Assembly (NCBI GenBank): GCA_017447875.1
Contig: JAFSMP010000020.1
Location: forward strand, 1-59,403
Direction: 5' to 3'
Source of the DNA: Paludibacteraceae bacterium
GTDB taxonomy: Bacteria > Bacteroidota > Bacteroidia > Bacteroidales > Paludibacteraceae
DNA length: 59,403 bases
Position numbers and translations under genes: made by a program. The stretch's first letter is position 1; the number at the start of each line of letters is the position of its first letter. Shown here piece by piece: positions 32,607 through 40,652 of the stretch. A model generated the notes under the pieces. The model was not told where the DNA came from, made no database searches, and worked only from the letters and a program-made list of their open reading frames with translations.

Positions 32607-34622
32607 ATGCCAGAATTAGCAACACAAATCATCAATGGCCGTGTGGGTATCAGTGCCCAATGGATGGAAGCGTGTGGTATAGCCACCCTGCCTTCCTTGC
32701 GTCAGAAGGAGCATCGGATGAAGCTCATTCCTCTGACCCGTGGCGGTCGTGGTGTACACAAAATCTATGAGTATCGCAGTATGCCGGAAGAGCTGAAGCG
32801 CAAAGTGGACGCCCAGCTGAATGTCTATGAAGCAGCGAAGAAGAACCTGCTGGAAGCACGGATCGAGCACAGTGCAGAGTTCCGTCAGTACTTTGATGAG
32901 TACCGCACCGCGAAAGGTGCGCACCTGCCTAACTCGCAAGCCAATCCGGTGCGCAATACGTACTATTACAATGCCATCATTCTTGAAGCGGTCATCCGTC
33001 TGGTGAAAGACATTGAGCTTCGCGGCGACAAAGTGTCATGGGAACAGATAGCAGAGTATGTGAGCACTCTTGACCGTCTGGACTATCCGTTCAGTCTTCC
33101 GGAGAACCATCGCAAGCTCCGTTCCAAGGTCAATGAGTATCAAAAGTATGGTTTGGAATGTCTCATTCACAAGAACTACCGGAACGGCAATCAGAACGCG
33201 ACGAAGGTCTTTGAAGGCGAACAGGCCGACATGCTCATTGCTCTCATCAGCGAGCACCGGAACTTCGATTGCCAAGAGATAGCGAACCTCTACAACCAAT
33301 GGGCAACGGCTCACGGCTGGAAGACTATCACCCGGAGCACTGTTCAGAAGTGGGCTAACGACCACCGCTTCATCACGGAGGCCAGCAAGCACGGAGCAGA
33401 GGCGTTCCGGAACCGTATGAGCTACACTGTAAAGCGCAAAGCACCTACAGCAGCTATGTTCATGTGGGTGTTCGACGGATGGGATGCAGAGCTCGCATAT
33501 CAGCAGAAGGGCAAGAACGGCCGTACCACCTACCACAACCGTCTGACGCTGGAGGTTATTCTGGATGCAGCCACGAAATACCCCATCGGCTGGGCAGTAG
33601 GCGAGGCAGAGTCCGCCGACCTCATCAAAGAAGCACTGCGCAATGCAGAACGCCATGTGGAGGAACTGACCGGCACGATGCTCCGTCCTCATCAGTTGCA
33701 ATGCGACAACTTTGCGAAGAAGGCAATGTGGGAGACCTACACAGAACTGGCACTGTTGGCTGTCACTCCTGCCCGCGTAGGCAACGCCAAGAGTAAGATC
33801 ATCGAGCCGTGGTTCCGTCAGTTCAACGACAAAAAATGCAAGTATGCGTTCAACTGGACCGGTCACGGCGTAACAGCTAAGAAGAGTAACCAGCCGAACC
33901 TTGACATCACCCTGAAGAACAAGAGCAGCTTCCCAACGCTGGAAGAGCTGATTGAGGAAATAAGTCTGGTCATCGGTCAGTATCGCGCCGAGGCACTGCC
34001 CGCCTATATGGAAGCAATGAAGGCACTTCCGGAAAGTGACAGAGTGGCACTTGACATGAAGCAATACCTGAGTCTATTCGGTCAGTCCACCGGTCAGACC
34101 TACCAACTGCAAAGCACCGGTATCAATGTCCGCATCCTCGGACAAAAACACCAATATGACATGTTGCCGGCTTCCGACAGTGAAGCGGACATCCAAGAGG
34201 CAATCAGGTTCCGTGAAAAGTGCTGGGAGAAGTGGAATGTCAAACTGGATCCGCTGGATAAGAACTTCATCCTGGTCGAGAACGCGAACCAGACAGAGCA
34301 GTTCCTTCTGACGCTGAAGGACGAGCAGCCGATGGCACTGAAGGATCGCAAGCCGGGCGACTATGAGAAACTGGCTGCCATTTGGAAATTCAACCGCGAA
34401 ATGGAAAACTATGTGGCACGCGCCATCTGTGACCATCAGCAAGGTGCACTGGAGCAGATCCAGCGTGAGCGCCGGGACTATGAGCTGCTGAGCAAAGCCC
34501 TCATCACGGACAGCCGCGGACAGCACAAGAGCGTCAAAGCAGGTGCGCGTCTGGCCATTGCACCAGTGGACGCTTTCGAGGCGGCACCGAAGACCGAAGG
34601 CAGCATCTATGACGAGTACTAA
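32607..34622 (+). CDS. Mu A-like DDE transposase
   Basis: 671 aa from ATG at 32607 (the open frame extends back into the tRNA-like element, but homologous N-terminal sequence begins 'MPELATQIINGRVGISAQW'). An N-terminal Mu-type DNA-binding domain (about 10-75) and an HTH region at about 130-260 precede the RNase-H core: first Asp in 'WVFDGWDAE', second in 'LQCDNFAKK', Glu in 'SKIIEPWFRQFN'. It joins phage ends to target DNA. Position next to the MuB-like gene confirms the role. Confidence 0.93.
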   Translation: MPELATQIINGRVGISAQWMEACGIATLPSLRQKEHRMKLIPLTRGGRGVHKIYEYRSMPEELKRKVDAQLNVYEAAKKNLLEARIEHSAEFRQYFDEYRTAKGAHLPNSQANPVRNTYYYNAIILEAVIRLVKDIELRGDKVSWEQIAEYVSTLDRLDYPFSLPENHRKLRSKVNEYQKYGLECLIHKNYRNGNQNATKVFEGEQADMLIALISEHRNFDCQEIANLYNQWATAHGWKTITRSTVQKWANDHRFITEASKHGAEAFRNRMSYTVKRKAPTAAMFMWVFDGWDAELAYQQKGKNGRTTYHNRLTLEVILDAATKYPIGWAVGEAESADLIKEALRNAERHVEELTGTMLRPHQLQCDNFAKKAMWETYTELALLAVTPARVGNAKSKIIEPWFRQFNDKKCKYAFNWTGHGVTAKKSNQPNLDITLKNKSSFPTLEELIEEISLVIGQYRAEALPAYMEAMKALPESDRVALDMKQYLSLFGQSTGQTYQLQSTGINVRILGQKHQYDMLPASDSEADIQEAIRFREKCWEKWNVKLDPLDKNFILVENANQTEQFLLTLKDEQPMALKDRKPGDYEKLAAIWKFNREMENYVARAICDHQQGALEQIQRERRDYELLSKALITDSRGQHKSVKAGARLAIAPVDAFEAAPKTEGSIYDEY

Positions 34623-34669
34623 AACACCAAATAAATACTAATCAATAATCAATTAAAATCAGTAAAATT

Positions 34670-34891
34670 ATGAGCAACAAGAAACACCAAGCCATCATCA
34701 ACCTTTGTTTGGATGGCGACCAAGTGAAGACCAATGTGAGAGGCGATAAGATGGACCTCTTCAAGATGATGGTCTCCGCAATGGAGCACATCAAAGGCTT
34801 TGCCGATGTAGTAGTAACTGCCAGTCAGTCCTACATAAGTTTTCAGGCGAAGCAGGCACAGAGTATCAACGAAGAGAAGAAGGAGGCATGA
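34670..34891 (+). CDS. small early phage protein
   Basis: 73 aa ('MSNKKHQAIINLCLDGDQVK...'), mixed alpha/beta, no motif known to me. Between transposase and MuB-like gene, overlapping the latter by ATGA. Confidence 0.62.
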   Translation: MSNKKHQAIINLCLDGDQVKTNVRGDKMDLFKMMVSAMEHIKGFADVVVTASQSYISFQAKQAQSINEEKKEA

Positions 34892-35760
34892 GTATGGAAA
34901 CACGTGTGACCGAGATCCGCAAGCGCGACATTCAGAACGCCCTTGCCGACTACTGCGCCCGCTATGGTGGACAAAGCAAAGCGTCCAAGATCCTGGACGG
35001 AGTTTCCAGTGGTACCATAAGCCAGATGGTGAACGGCAACTGGGAGAACATTAGTGACGAGATGTGGCGTAAGGTAGCCAGTCAGATAGGTCTCGAAGCG
35101 GACAAATGGAACGCCGTCGAGACGCAGAACTATGCCCGGCTGATGCAAGTCCTGAGTGATGCCCAGGAGAACACTCTTTGGATGGCTATTACCGGCAGCG
35201 CAGGCAGTGGAAAGACCTTCGCCTGCAAGCAGTACAGCCGTGACCATCAAAACGTGTTCTATGTGTCTTGTGACCCGGACTGGAACAAACGTGAGTTCTT
35301 CGCCGTTCTTCTGCGCAAGATAGGCAAAGAGCCGTCCGGACTGACGCTCATCCAGATGAAGCAGAAACTGGTGCTTCAGATGCACTGTCTGGACTGCCCA
35401 ATCATCATTCTTGACGAAGCAGACAAAATGAGTGATAAAGTGCTGAACTCCTTCATCACCCTCTACAACGATATTCAGTATGATTGCAGTGTGATCATGA
35501 TTGCAACCGAATTCCTTTTCAAGCGTTTCGATGCCGGTGTGCGCTACAACAAACAAGGCTTCAACGAGCTCTGGAGCCGCATCGGTCGCAAGTGCGTTCC
35601 GCTGAAGGGAGTCACCCAAGAAGACATTGTGGAGATATGCCGTGCCAACGGTGTAGAAGACCCGAAGGAAATAGACAATATCATCAACGACTGCGAAGGT
35701 GATCTGAGACGCGTGCAGCGCAAAGTGCACGCCTACCTGAAGAAACAGCAAAGAGGGTAA
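34888..35760 (+). CDS. Mu B-like AAA ATPase, target-selection protein
   Basis: 290 aa. N-terminal HTH (about 15-65, 'SKASKILDGVSSGTISQMV'), Walker A GSAGSGKT near residue 100, Walker B IIILDEAD near 175, and a helical C-terminal domain. Matches MuB in size and architecture: ATP-dependent DNA binding that delivers target DNA to the transposase and protects the prophage from self-insertion. Confidence 0.9.
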   Translation: MSMETRVTEIRKRDIQNALADYCARYGGQSKASKILDGVSSGTISQMVNGNWENISDEMWRKVASQIGLEADKWNAVETQNYARLMQVLSDAQENTLWMAITGSAGSGKTFACKQYSRDHQNVFYVSCDPDWNKREFFAVLLRKIGKEPSGLTLIQMKQKLVLQMHCLDCPIIILDEADKMSDKVLNSFITLYNDIQYDCSVIMIATEFLFKRFDAGVRYNKQGFNELWSRIGRKCVPLKGVTQEDIVEICRANGVEDPKEIDNIINDCEGDLRRVQRKVHAYLKKQQRG

Positions 35761-35763
35761 GAG

Positions 35764-36408
35764 ATGGCAAGAAGAGCACTGACTATTCAGAACCTCATCG
35801 ACTACAAGCCGAAGACGATGGGCTTCACGGGTGCCTGGCTGGAGCAGCTGGGCGACCCGGAGCCTTTCGGCAGTTGGATCATCTATGGAGAAAGCGGACA
35901 AGGAAAGACACGCTTCACACTCCAGTTGACCAAATACCTGATGAGTTTCAAAGGTGTGCGCATCGCGTATGACGGGCTGGAAGAAGGCGTGAGCGAGACC
36001 TATCGGCGTGCTATTATAGACACCGGCTTGCAGACGGAGCAGCACGGACACTTCGAGTTCTGGGACCGCTACGACTACGAGAAGATGACTGAAACACTCA
36101 GGAAGAAGCGCAGTGCCAATGTGATAGTGATAGACTCTCTCCAGTACATGAACATCAACTATGACGAGTACAAGAGGCTGGTCGAGACTTTTCCGAAGAA
36201 ACTGTTCATCTGGATCAGTCACGAAAGCGGCAGCAAACCGGATGGACAGGTGGCGAAGAAAGTTTTGTTCAACAGTAACATCAAAATCCGCGTCAGGAAC
36301 TACCTCGCGACTATCGTCAGTCGGTACAGTGGCAAACATACCTTTGACATCTGGCCGGAATATCACAACCAACTAAATGAAGTGAAACATGGAAATCCAC
36401 AGCAGTGA
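35764..36408 (+). CDS. RecA/RadA-like P-loop ATPase
   Basis: 214 aa. Walker A GESGQGKT near 42, Walker B 'NVIVIDSLQYM' near 122, then 'KLFIWISHESG' as sensor region. Single-domain RecA-fold protein as seen in Bacteroidota phages. Role inferred: recombination or transposition accessory factor. It follows mu B by 3 bases. Confidence 0.75.
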   Translation: MARRALTIQNLIDYKPKTMGFTGAWLEQLGDPEPFGSWIIYGESGQGKTRFTLQLTKYLMSFKGVRIAYDGLEEGVSETYRRAIIDTGLQTEQHGHFEFWDRYDYEKMTETLRKKRSANVIVIDSLQYMNINYDEYKRLVETFPKKLFIWISHESGSKPDGQVAKKVLFNSNIKIRVRNYLATIVSRYSGKHTFDIWPEYHNQLNEVKHGNPQQ

Positions 36409-36844
36409 TTGGAAGAAGGCGAACAGGCGTTTCTACGTACTCGCCAGCAAGTGCCACATGAGCAGCGATGATGTGCACGCTACCATCTTCAGCGCCTATG
36501 GCAAGACCCACACGAATGAGTTGTCACCGGCTCAACTAAACAGCCTGTGCGACTCTCTCAAAGACCATGCCATCCCGGAGCATGAGCAGCGCATGGACCG
36601 CCTGCGCAAGCGTGTCCTCGGAGCCGTCCGCCGGTACTGCCAGGCGATGGGCTATCAGACGGACAACTTCTATCTGCTTCAGATCATCCAGCGCGGAGGT
36701 GAACACTTCAACCGGATGAGCGAAGCGGAGCTGATGAGGAAATACAATACCTTCAACAAAATGGCGCAAGAACTGGACGAGGTGCGCCATGCGCAACCCA
36801 TAACAATGGCCATCCCACTTTCAATGGTGAGAGGCGAAGCATAA
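36389..36844 (+). CDS. GemA/Gp16-like phage regulator
   Basis: 151 aa, overlapping the previous gene by 20 bases. 'RMDRLRKRVLGAVRRYCQAMGY' and 'FNRMSEAELMRKYNTFNKM' follow the DUF1018 (GemA/Gp16) pattern of Mu-like phages. In Mu, GemA modulates host gene expression and DNA supercoiling. Confidence 0.7.
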   Translation: MEIHSSDWKKANRRFYVLASKCHMSSDDVHATIFSAYGKTHTNELSPAQLNSLCDSLKDHAIPEHEQRMDRLRKRVLGAVRRYCQAMGYQTDNFYLLQIIQRGGEHFNRMSEAELMRKYNTFNKMAQELDEVRHAQPITMAIPLSMVRGEA

Positions 36845-36873
36845 TCAATAATCATTCTAAAACAAACAGACCT

Positions 36874-37542
36874 ATGGCAAAGACAGAGAAAACAGTATCG
36901 GTCCAAATGACCGAAGAGCAAGCTGCGCAGTTCGCCAAGTTCCGCGCAGAACAGGAGAAGCGTGAAGCAGAGGCACGCCAGGCGAATGAACTTGAAAAGT
37001 ATCGTCGCACAGTGGACAAACTCATTGACAAAGCCGTCCGCAAGTGTCGGAAGGCAAGTGAGACACTTCTTCAGACAAAGACAGAGGTGATGGATATGTT
37101 CAAAGACGCCATCGCCAAGAAAGAGGAACTGCTGAAGACGAAAGGCGAACGCCGAAGCAACACCTTCACCAATACAGACCAGACAGCCCGGATTGAGTTG
37201 GGCTATCGCGTCACCGACAACTTCGATGACACCGTGAACGAGGGTGTGAGCATCGTGAACGCCTACATCGACAGTCTGGCAGTAGATGACAACACCGCCC
37301 AACTGGTGAACATGCTGAAGACGCTGCTCAATGACCGTTGGAAGAACGGACAACTGAAGGCGGAGAATGTGCTGCGCCTGCGCAACGAAGCAGACAGAAG
37401 TACCAATGAAGAGTTCAAGCGCGGTGTGAAGATCATCTCTGACGCCTACAAACCCATGCGAAGCAAAGACTACATCCGCGTGGAGGTACGAGACGAGAAC
37501 GGTTCCTGGACCGTCATTCCGTTGAACGCAACTAACTGCTGA
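36874..37542 (+). CDS. DUF3164 family phage protein
   Basis: 222 aa, N-terminal coiled coil (about 12-45), then 'VTDNFDDTVNEGVSIVNAYI' and 'NVLRLRNEADRS' typical of DUF3164 in transposable phages. The C-terminus 'RVEVRDENGSWTVIPLN' is conserved. Function unknown; always in the early block. Confidence 0.82.
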   Translation: MAKTEKTVSVQMTEEQAAQFAKFRAEQEKREAEARQANELEKYRRTVDKLIDKAVRKCRKASETLLQTKTEVMDMFKDAIAKKEELLKTKGERRSNTFTNTDQTARIELGYRVTDNFDDTVNEGVSIVNAYIDSLAVDDNTAQLVNMLKTLLNDRWKNGQLKAENVLRLRNEADRSTNEEFKRGVKIISDAYKPMRSKDYIRVEVRDENGSWTVIPLNATNC

Positions 37543-37546
37543 AGAT

Positions 37547-37720
37547 ATGCCGACCTATAAGACAACCGATTTCAAATCAGTCCGGATGGATGTGTGTCGC
37601 CACTGTCACGGAACCGGAGTCGATGAGCAAGGATATCAGTGCCCGGTGTGTGACGGAAAGAGGCTGGTCAAGAAGACCGTCGAGGGTGTGCTGACCGTCG
37701 AAAGTCTGCCCCCTGAATAA
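37547..37720 (+). CDS. small zinc-ribbon protein, DnaJ-type
   Basis: 57 aa. Two knuckles CRHCHGTG and CPVCDGKR bind one Zn. It lies 4 bases after the DUF3164 gene. Perhaps an RNA- or DNA-binding regulator comparable in size to Mu Com, which is an analogy and not a homology claim. Confidence 0.75.
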   Translation: MPTYKTTDFKSVRMDVCRHCHGTGVDEQGYQCPVCDGKRLVKKTVEGVLTVESLPPE

Positions 37721-37721
37721 C

Positions 37722-37768
37722 AAAAACGGCTCCGCATTCCAAAGAAAGCAAGAGCCATGGTGACCAAA
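37722..37768 (-). ncRNA. possible very short antisense transcript
   Basis: A good minus-strand promoter at 37776-37807 is followed within about 50 bases by a terminator (GGCTC, 19-base loop, GAGCC, GTTTTTG). Nothing on this strand downstream needs a promoter, so the unit would make a roughly 47-nt RNA. Confidence 0.4.
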
Positions 37769-37775
37769 CCGGCTG

Positions 37776-37807
37776 CAAAGATACAACTTTTTTTTGGAAT
37801 GTACAAA
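37776..37807 (-). promoter_or_regulatory. minus-strand promoter inside the early operon
   Basis: TTTG (37804-37807), 20-base spacer, TATCTTTG (37776-37783). Confidence 0.6.
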
Positions 37808-38053
37808 TCTACAAGGAAAAAAGCGCAAATTGTTCGCGATTTTGTGGCAAAATACTATGAAGAAGGCCGACAAGACCGTTGCAAACTATGGGTGTACCGA
37901 AATAAGGTGCGCCCATTGCTCGGTATAGGAGAGCGCACTTTTTTCCGTTATTTGGACGATTTGCACGACCAAGAGCCTGAAGATAATAAACAACTAAAAA
38001 TTGATTTTGACGCATGCGAAACATCACTAAAAAAGCAGGATGGATCCTGCTGA
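37799..38053 (+). CDS. phage protein, probable HTH, unknown function
   Basis: 84 aa from ATG at 37799 (an earlier in-frame ATG at 37757 lies in the antisense hairpin). 'AQIVRDFVAKYYEEGRQDRCKLWVYRNKVRP...GIGERTFFRYLDDL' looks like a helix-turn-helix of the kind found in late-gene activators (Mor/C are of comparable place), but the match is weak. Overlaps the next gene by 40 bases. Confidence 0.65.
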   Translation: MYKSTRKKAQIVRDFVAKYYEEGRQDRCKLWVYRNKVRPLLGIGERTFFRYLDDLHDQEPEDNKQLKIDFDACETSLKKQDGSC

Positions 38054-38202
38054 CCATCGTGAGTGTGATCTTGTTTGCCACACTCCTTCTTGCGGCACTG
38101 CCGTTTGTCGGAATAGGCTATTTGCTGGTTCTCGTTTTTGACAGTCTGTTTGACTGGCTCAAAGAGATCAACCCGTTTTCAACGAAGGAAGCCCCCAAAT
38201 GA
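38014..38202 (+). CDS. small membrane protein at the end of the early operon
   Basis: 62 aa with hydrophobic segments at about 10-30 and 32-48 and a charged C-terminus. Ends just before the bidirectional terminator. Role unknown; holin or exclusion protein possible. Confidence 0.6.
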   Translation: MRNITKKAGWILLTIVSVILFATLLLAALPFVGIGYLLVLVFDSLFDWLKEINPFSTKEAPK

Positions 38203-38217
38203 GGGCTTCTTTCATTT
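38188..38217. terminator. bidirectional terminator between convergent operons
   Basis: GAAGCCC (38188-38194), 8-base loop, GGGCTTC (38203-38209), TTTCATTT after it on the plus strand. It overlaps the last codons of the plus gene; the minus gene stops at 38216. Confidence 0.75.
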
Positions 38218-38743
38218 ATATGAAGAACGGACAGAACTCCGGATCTGGATGAGCAATGTCACCTTCCGGCATCCGTTCTTCCCAAGCGGTGGTGAAGAGA
38301 ATAGTCCGGATGCGCAGGCCGATGTCGTTCCTGTTCTCGCTCCGGTCGCCTGTACGGATGAGCGGTTCTGCATACTGGTGCAACTCGTTTTCCACTTCTG
38401 CCGTGGGCGCCCATCCGTGAAGGGCACTCATCACCGCGTGTTCCAGTTCAAAGTCCTTCAAGGCGTTCTCTCTGACCTTTGAGGGGCTTTTCTGTATGCA
38501 CCTGGAGAAGTCAGCATGGAAGATTTTGACGCTGAAGGTGGCCCGGGCAAACTGGCTGCCCTGTCCGGCTTCTTCATAGTCGCAGTTCTCCACATCGATG
38601 AGCACAGCCGGATAGTCAAGCGCCGGCTTCAGTGCGGTTTGGTCTTGGCCGATGTAACGGTCAATCATTCGGATGCCCGGCACTTGTGCGGCAATACGGT
38701 CCTGCATGTCGAGCATGATCTGGGCAAATGGACTTGATAACAT
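38216..38743 (-). CDS. Gp37-like phage structural protein (probable tail terminator)
   Basis: 175 aa. 'MLSSPFAQIMLDMQDRIAAQVPGI' and the later 'YPAVLIDVENCDYE' ... 'FSVKIFHADFS' fit small tail-terminator/neck proteins of the Mu Gp37 (DUF1834) type. Last gene of the leftward head operon, 12 bases after the virion morphogenesis gene. Confidence 0.62.
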   Translation of the reverse strand: MLSSPFAQIMLDMQDRIAAQVPGIRMIDRYIGQDQTALKPALDYPAVLIDVENCDYEEAGQGSQFARATFSVKIFHADFSRCIQKSPSKVRENALKDFELEHAVMSALHGWAPTAEVENELHQYAEPLIRTGDRSENRNDIGLRIRTILFTTAWEERMPEGDIAHPDPEFCPFFI

Positions 38744-38755
38744 ATTAAATGGCGT

Positions 38756-39211
38756 TTAATTGGGGTTTAGAATACGTTTTAACTCATCTTCAATGATATT
38801 CCTTGCTATGCCGTCAAAAGTCTGTGACGAGCCAAGAAACTGGCGTTTGGGCAATACTACGCGATGACTTCTGCCGGCGTTCCGTGTTCCTTCGTTGTGC
38901 GCCTGGGCGTATGGCACATTGGTATATACAATCGCCACGCCCGGTTGAACACGCTTCTGAATGGACTTGTACAGGTTATTGCGCCGTGACATCAGGGTGT
39001 TGTAGGCTCTATTAGGATGCTTCGGATCTGACTTCCGTTTGGACGGTTGCCACTTCTCCAGATTGGCACCCATGAAGCCTTCCTGGCGGAAGTTGTCACG
39101 GGCGAACTTCACTGCCTCGGTTCCTATCTTCACCGGCAATGTCCGTGCAAAAGCGTGCTTCAATGCTTCTTGCTGACCCTTAATCTGTTGAGAAAATTGC
39201 TCCGGAGTCAT
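38756..39211 (-). CDS. phage virion morphogenesis protein (Mu G / tail completion type)
   Basis: 151 aa. 'FARDNFRQEGFMGANLEKWQ', 'LMSRRNNLYKSIQ', 'VPYAQAHNEG' and 'PKRQFLG' are hallmark blocks of the phage virion morphogenesis family (PF05069-like). It acts at the head-tail junction. Confidence 0.87.
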   Translation of the reverse strand: MTPEQFSQQIKGQQEALKHAFARTLPVKIGTEAVKFARDNFRQEGFMGANLEKWQPSKRKSDPKHPNRAYNTLMSRRNNLYKSIQKRVQPGVAIVYTNVPYAQAHNEGTRNAGRSHRVVLPKRQFLGSSQTFDGIARNIIEDELKRILNPN

Positions 39212-39229
39212 TTTTTTTTACCAAAAAAT

Positions 39230-39260
39230 TTTGCTATATCAAAAAAAAGTTGTAATTTTG
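39230..39260 (+). promoter_or_regulatory. promoter of the predicted small RNA
   Basis: TTTG (39230-39233), 19-base spacer, TAATTTTG (39253-39260) on the plus strand, against the surrounding minus-strand operon. Confidence 0.65.
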
Positions 39261-39264
39261 CAGC

Positions 39265-39341
39265 CGAAAAGAGTGATGAGAGTGTTCGAGCGCATGGGAG
39301 GCTACCCAATTGTTCCACTTGATTCACTCTTTTCGTTTTAT
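39265..39341 (+). ncRNA. predicted small structured RNA in the head operon
   Basis: Starts at the expected distance from the promoter. CGAAAAGAGTGA (39265-39276) pairs perfectly with TCACTCTTTTCG (39324-39335), then TTTTAT. Within the 47-base loop TGGG/CCCA (about 39295-39308) forms an inner hairpin. The RNA would be about 75 nt, its 3' stem antisense to the last codons of the MuF-like gene. On the minus strand the same sequence gives an mRNA hairpin between two cistrons. Confidence 0.55.
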
Positions 39342-40652
39342 ACTGTAGGGATATTCACAGACATTGTGCCCGTGCCTTCTTACTTGGCATTTTAACACAT
39401 AAAGATTGCCCTTGTATTCTACATCGTAGGCGACATAGTTCAGCACACCTTCTTGTATTTTCAGCCTGTAATTCTTTCTGCTCATGTCAATCGGAATATA
39501 TCTTCCATTGCTGAGTTTGGGAATCAGTGTGTGCAAATGTCTGGCAGTTTCCAGTTCCATGCCGGTGAAGCAGTGTTCTTTGATGCGTTTGAACTCGCGC
39601 CGACCAAAGAAAAGGTGACCAGTATAGAGTTTTCTGCTATCTCTTTCCAGTTCTCCGTGCCGACGGAGTTCTGCAACCATATCGCGTTGTGCTGCCTTGA
39701 ACTCCTTATGGTTTGTTTCTGGATTGAGTGCTTCCAATCTCTCCTTCTTTGCAATGCGTCTTTCTGAACGCTCAATGCACTTGTTTACTCTCCTACAATG
39801 GTGACAGTCTTTGCCACTCACCAGATTATGCGCCAGCGCCATCAGTTTGCCACCTGCGAACGGACATGCGGAGCAGCTATCCGGATAGTATGGATGACTG
39901 TCACTGAAGACCTCTTTGGCTTTCGCCGGATTGCTCTCCAGTCCCGGTGCTGCATCGGACTTGCCGTCACTCACAGGCACGGGTGTCGCACCTCTGTCTG
40001 TCTGGCGGAGCTCACATTTGCAGTTCCAACGGTCGCCCGGTTTGTGCTCGTCCCAGAACGGGTCATCTACCGGCAGCACTGTTCCCCAGAACACCATGTG
40101 ATCTGCACCCGGATTGGGGGATGTCGATTGGATCCACTCCAGGTTCGGATAGACATCCTTTTCGTCCTGGAACTGTTGCCACTCGGCGGCGTTCTGTGCC
40201 CGGAGGATGGCGGTGTCATATTCTGTCTTCAGCCATGCCCGGTTCCTGTGCTCGATGTACGGTGACACATCCTTCACGAACTGGCGGAACGGCTTCACCT
40301 GACCTTTCTCGTCGAGCATTTGAGCGGCTATGTCATTCTGCATCTTGTGGACCCGGAAGGCGGAGAATACATCGGCACTGTGCAGGAACGCCTCACGGAA
40401 GGTCTCATCCGGAAGCGGCACATCTTTCTGCGATGCTTCAGCATACCCTTCAGACACCGCCTCGTCAAACAGCCGGCGTGTCTCTTGGAATAGGTTCTCC
40501 TCGAGGTCGCTGTCCACATCTACATTCTCATGGTAGATGTTCAGCAGCGCATGAGCGATGGCTTCCACACCATACGACGCTTGATGCTCCGTGAGCTCCG
40601 GAGTGCCGTCAGCGAAATAGTCCCGGTCTAACTTCTCGCCCCTTATTACCAC
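39324..40652 (-). CDS. MuF-like head morphogenesis protein with C-terminal extension (possible PBECR-type nuclease)
   Basis: 442 aa, GTG start at 40652 overlapping the portal stop by 7 bases. The MuF/SPP1 gp7 domain spans about 95-225, including 'WLKTEYDTAILRAQNAAEW' and 'DRWNCKCELRQTD'. Then a Cys-rich part ('CSACPF', 'CHHCRRVNKC') and a distinct C-terminal region of about 130 residues ending in 'YDVEYKGNLYVLKCQVRRHG', which recalls the barnase/EndoU/RelE-like nucleases often fused to MuF. The toxin reading is tentative. Confidence 0.83.
   Translation of the reverse strand: MVIRGEKLDRDYFADGTPELTEHQASYGVEAIAHALLNIYHENVDVDSDLEENLFQETRRLFDEAVSEGYAEASQKDVPLPDETFREAFLHSADVFSAFRVHKMQNDIAAQMLDEKGQVKPFRQFVKDVSPYIEHRNRAWLKTEYDTAILRAQNAAEWQQFQDEKDVYPNLEWIQSTSPNPGADHMVFWGTVLPVDDPFWDEHKPGDRWNCKCELRQTDRGATPVPVSDGKSDAAPGLESNPAKAKEVFSDSHPYYPDSCSACPFAGGKLMALAHNLVSGKDCHHCRRVNKCIERSERRIAKKERLEALNPETNHKEFKAAQRDMVAELRRHGELERDSRKLYTGHLFFGRREFKRIKEHCFTGMELETARHLHTLIPKLSNGRYIPIDMSRKNYRLKIQEGVLNYVAYDVEYKGNLYVLKCQVRRHGHNVCEYPYSIKRKE

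Noticed and set aside
34843-36372. Minus-strand frame of 509 codons opposite the MuB- and RecA-like genes
   Set aside because: Long only because the codon bias of the plus genes removes stops; both plus genes have intact Walker motifs.
39265-39341. Retroelement template or packaging RNA
   Set aside because: No partner repeat or reverse transcriptase, and no evidence in the sequence for a motor RNA.
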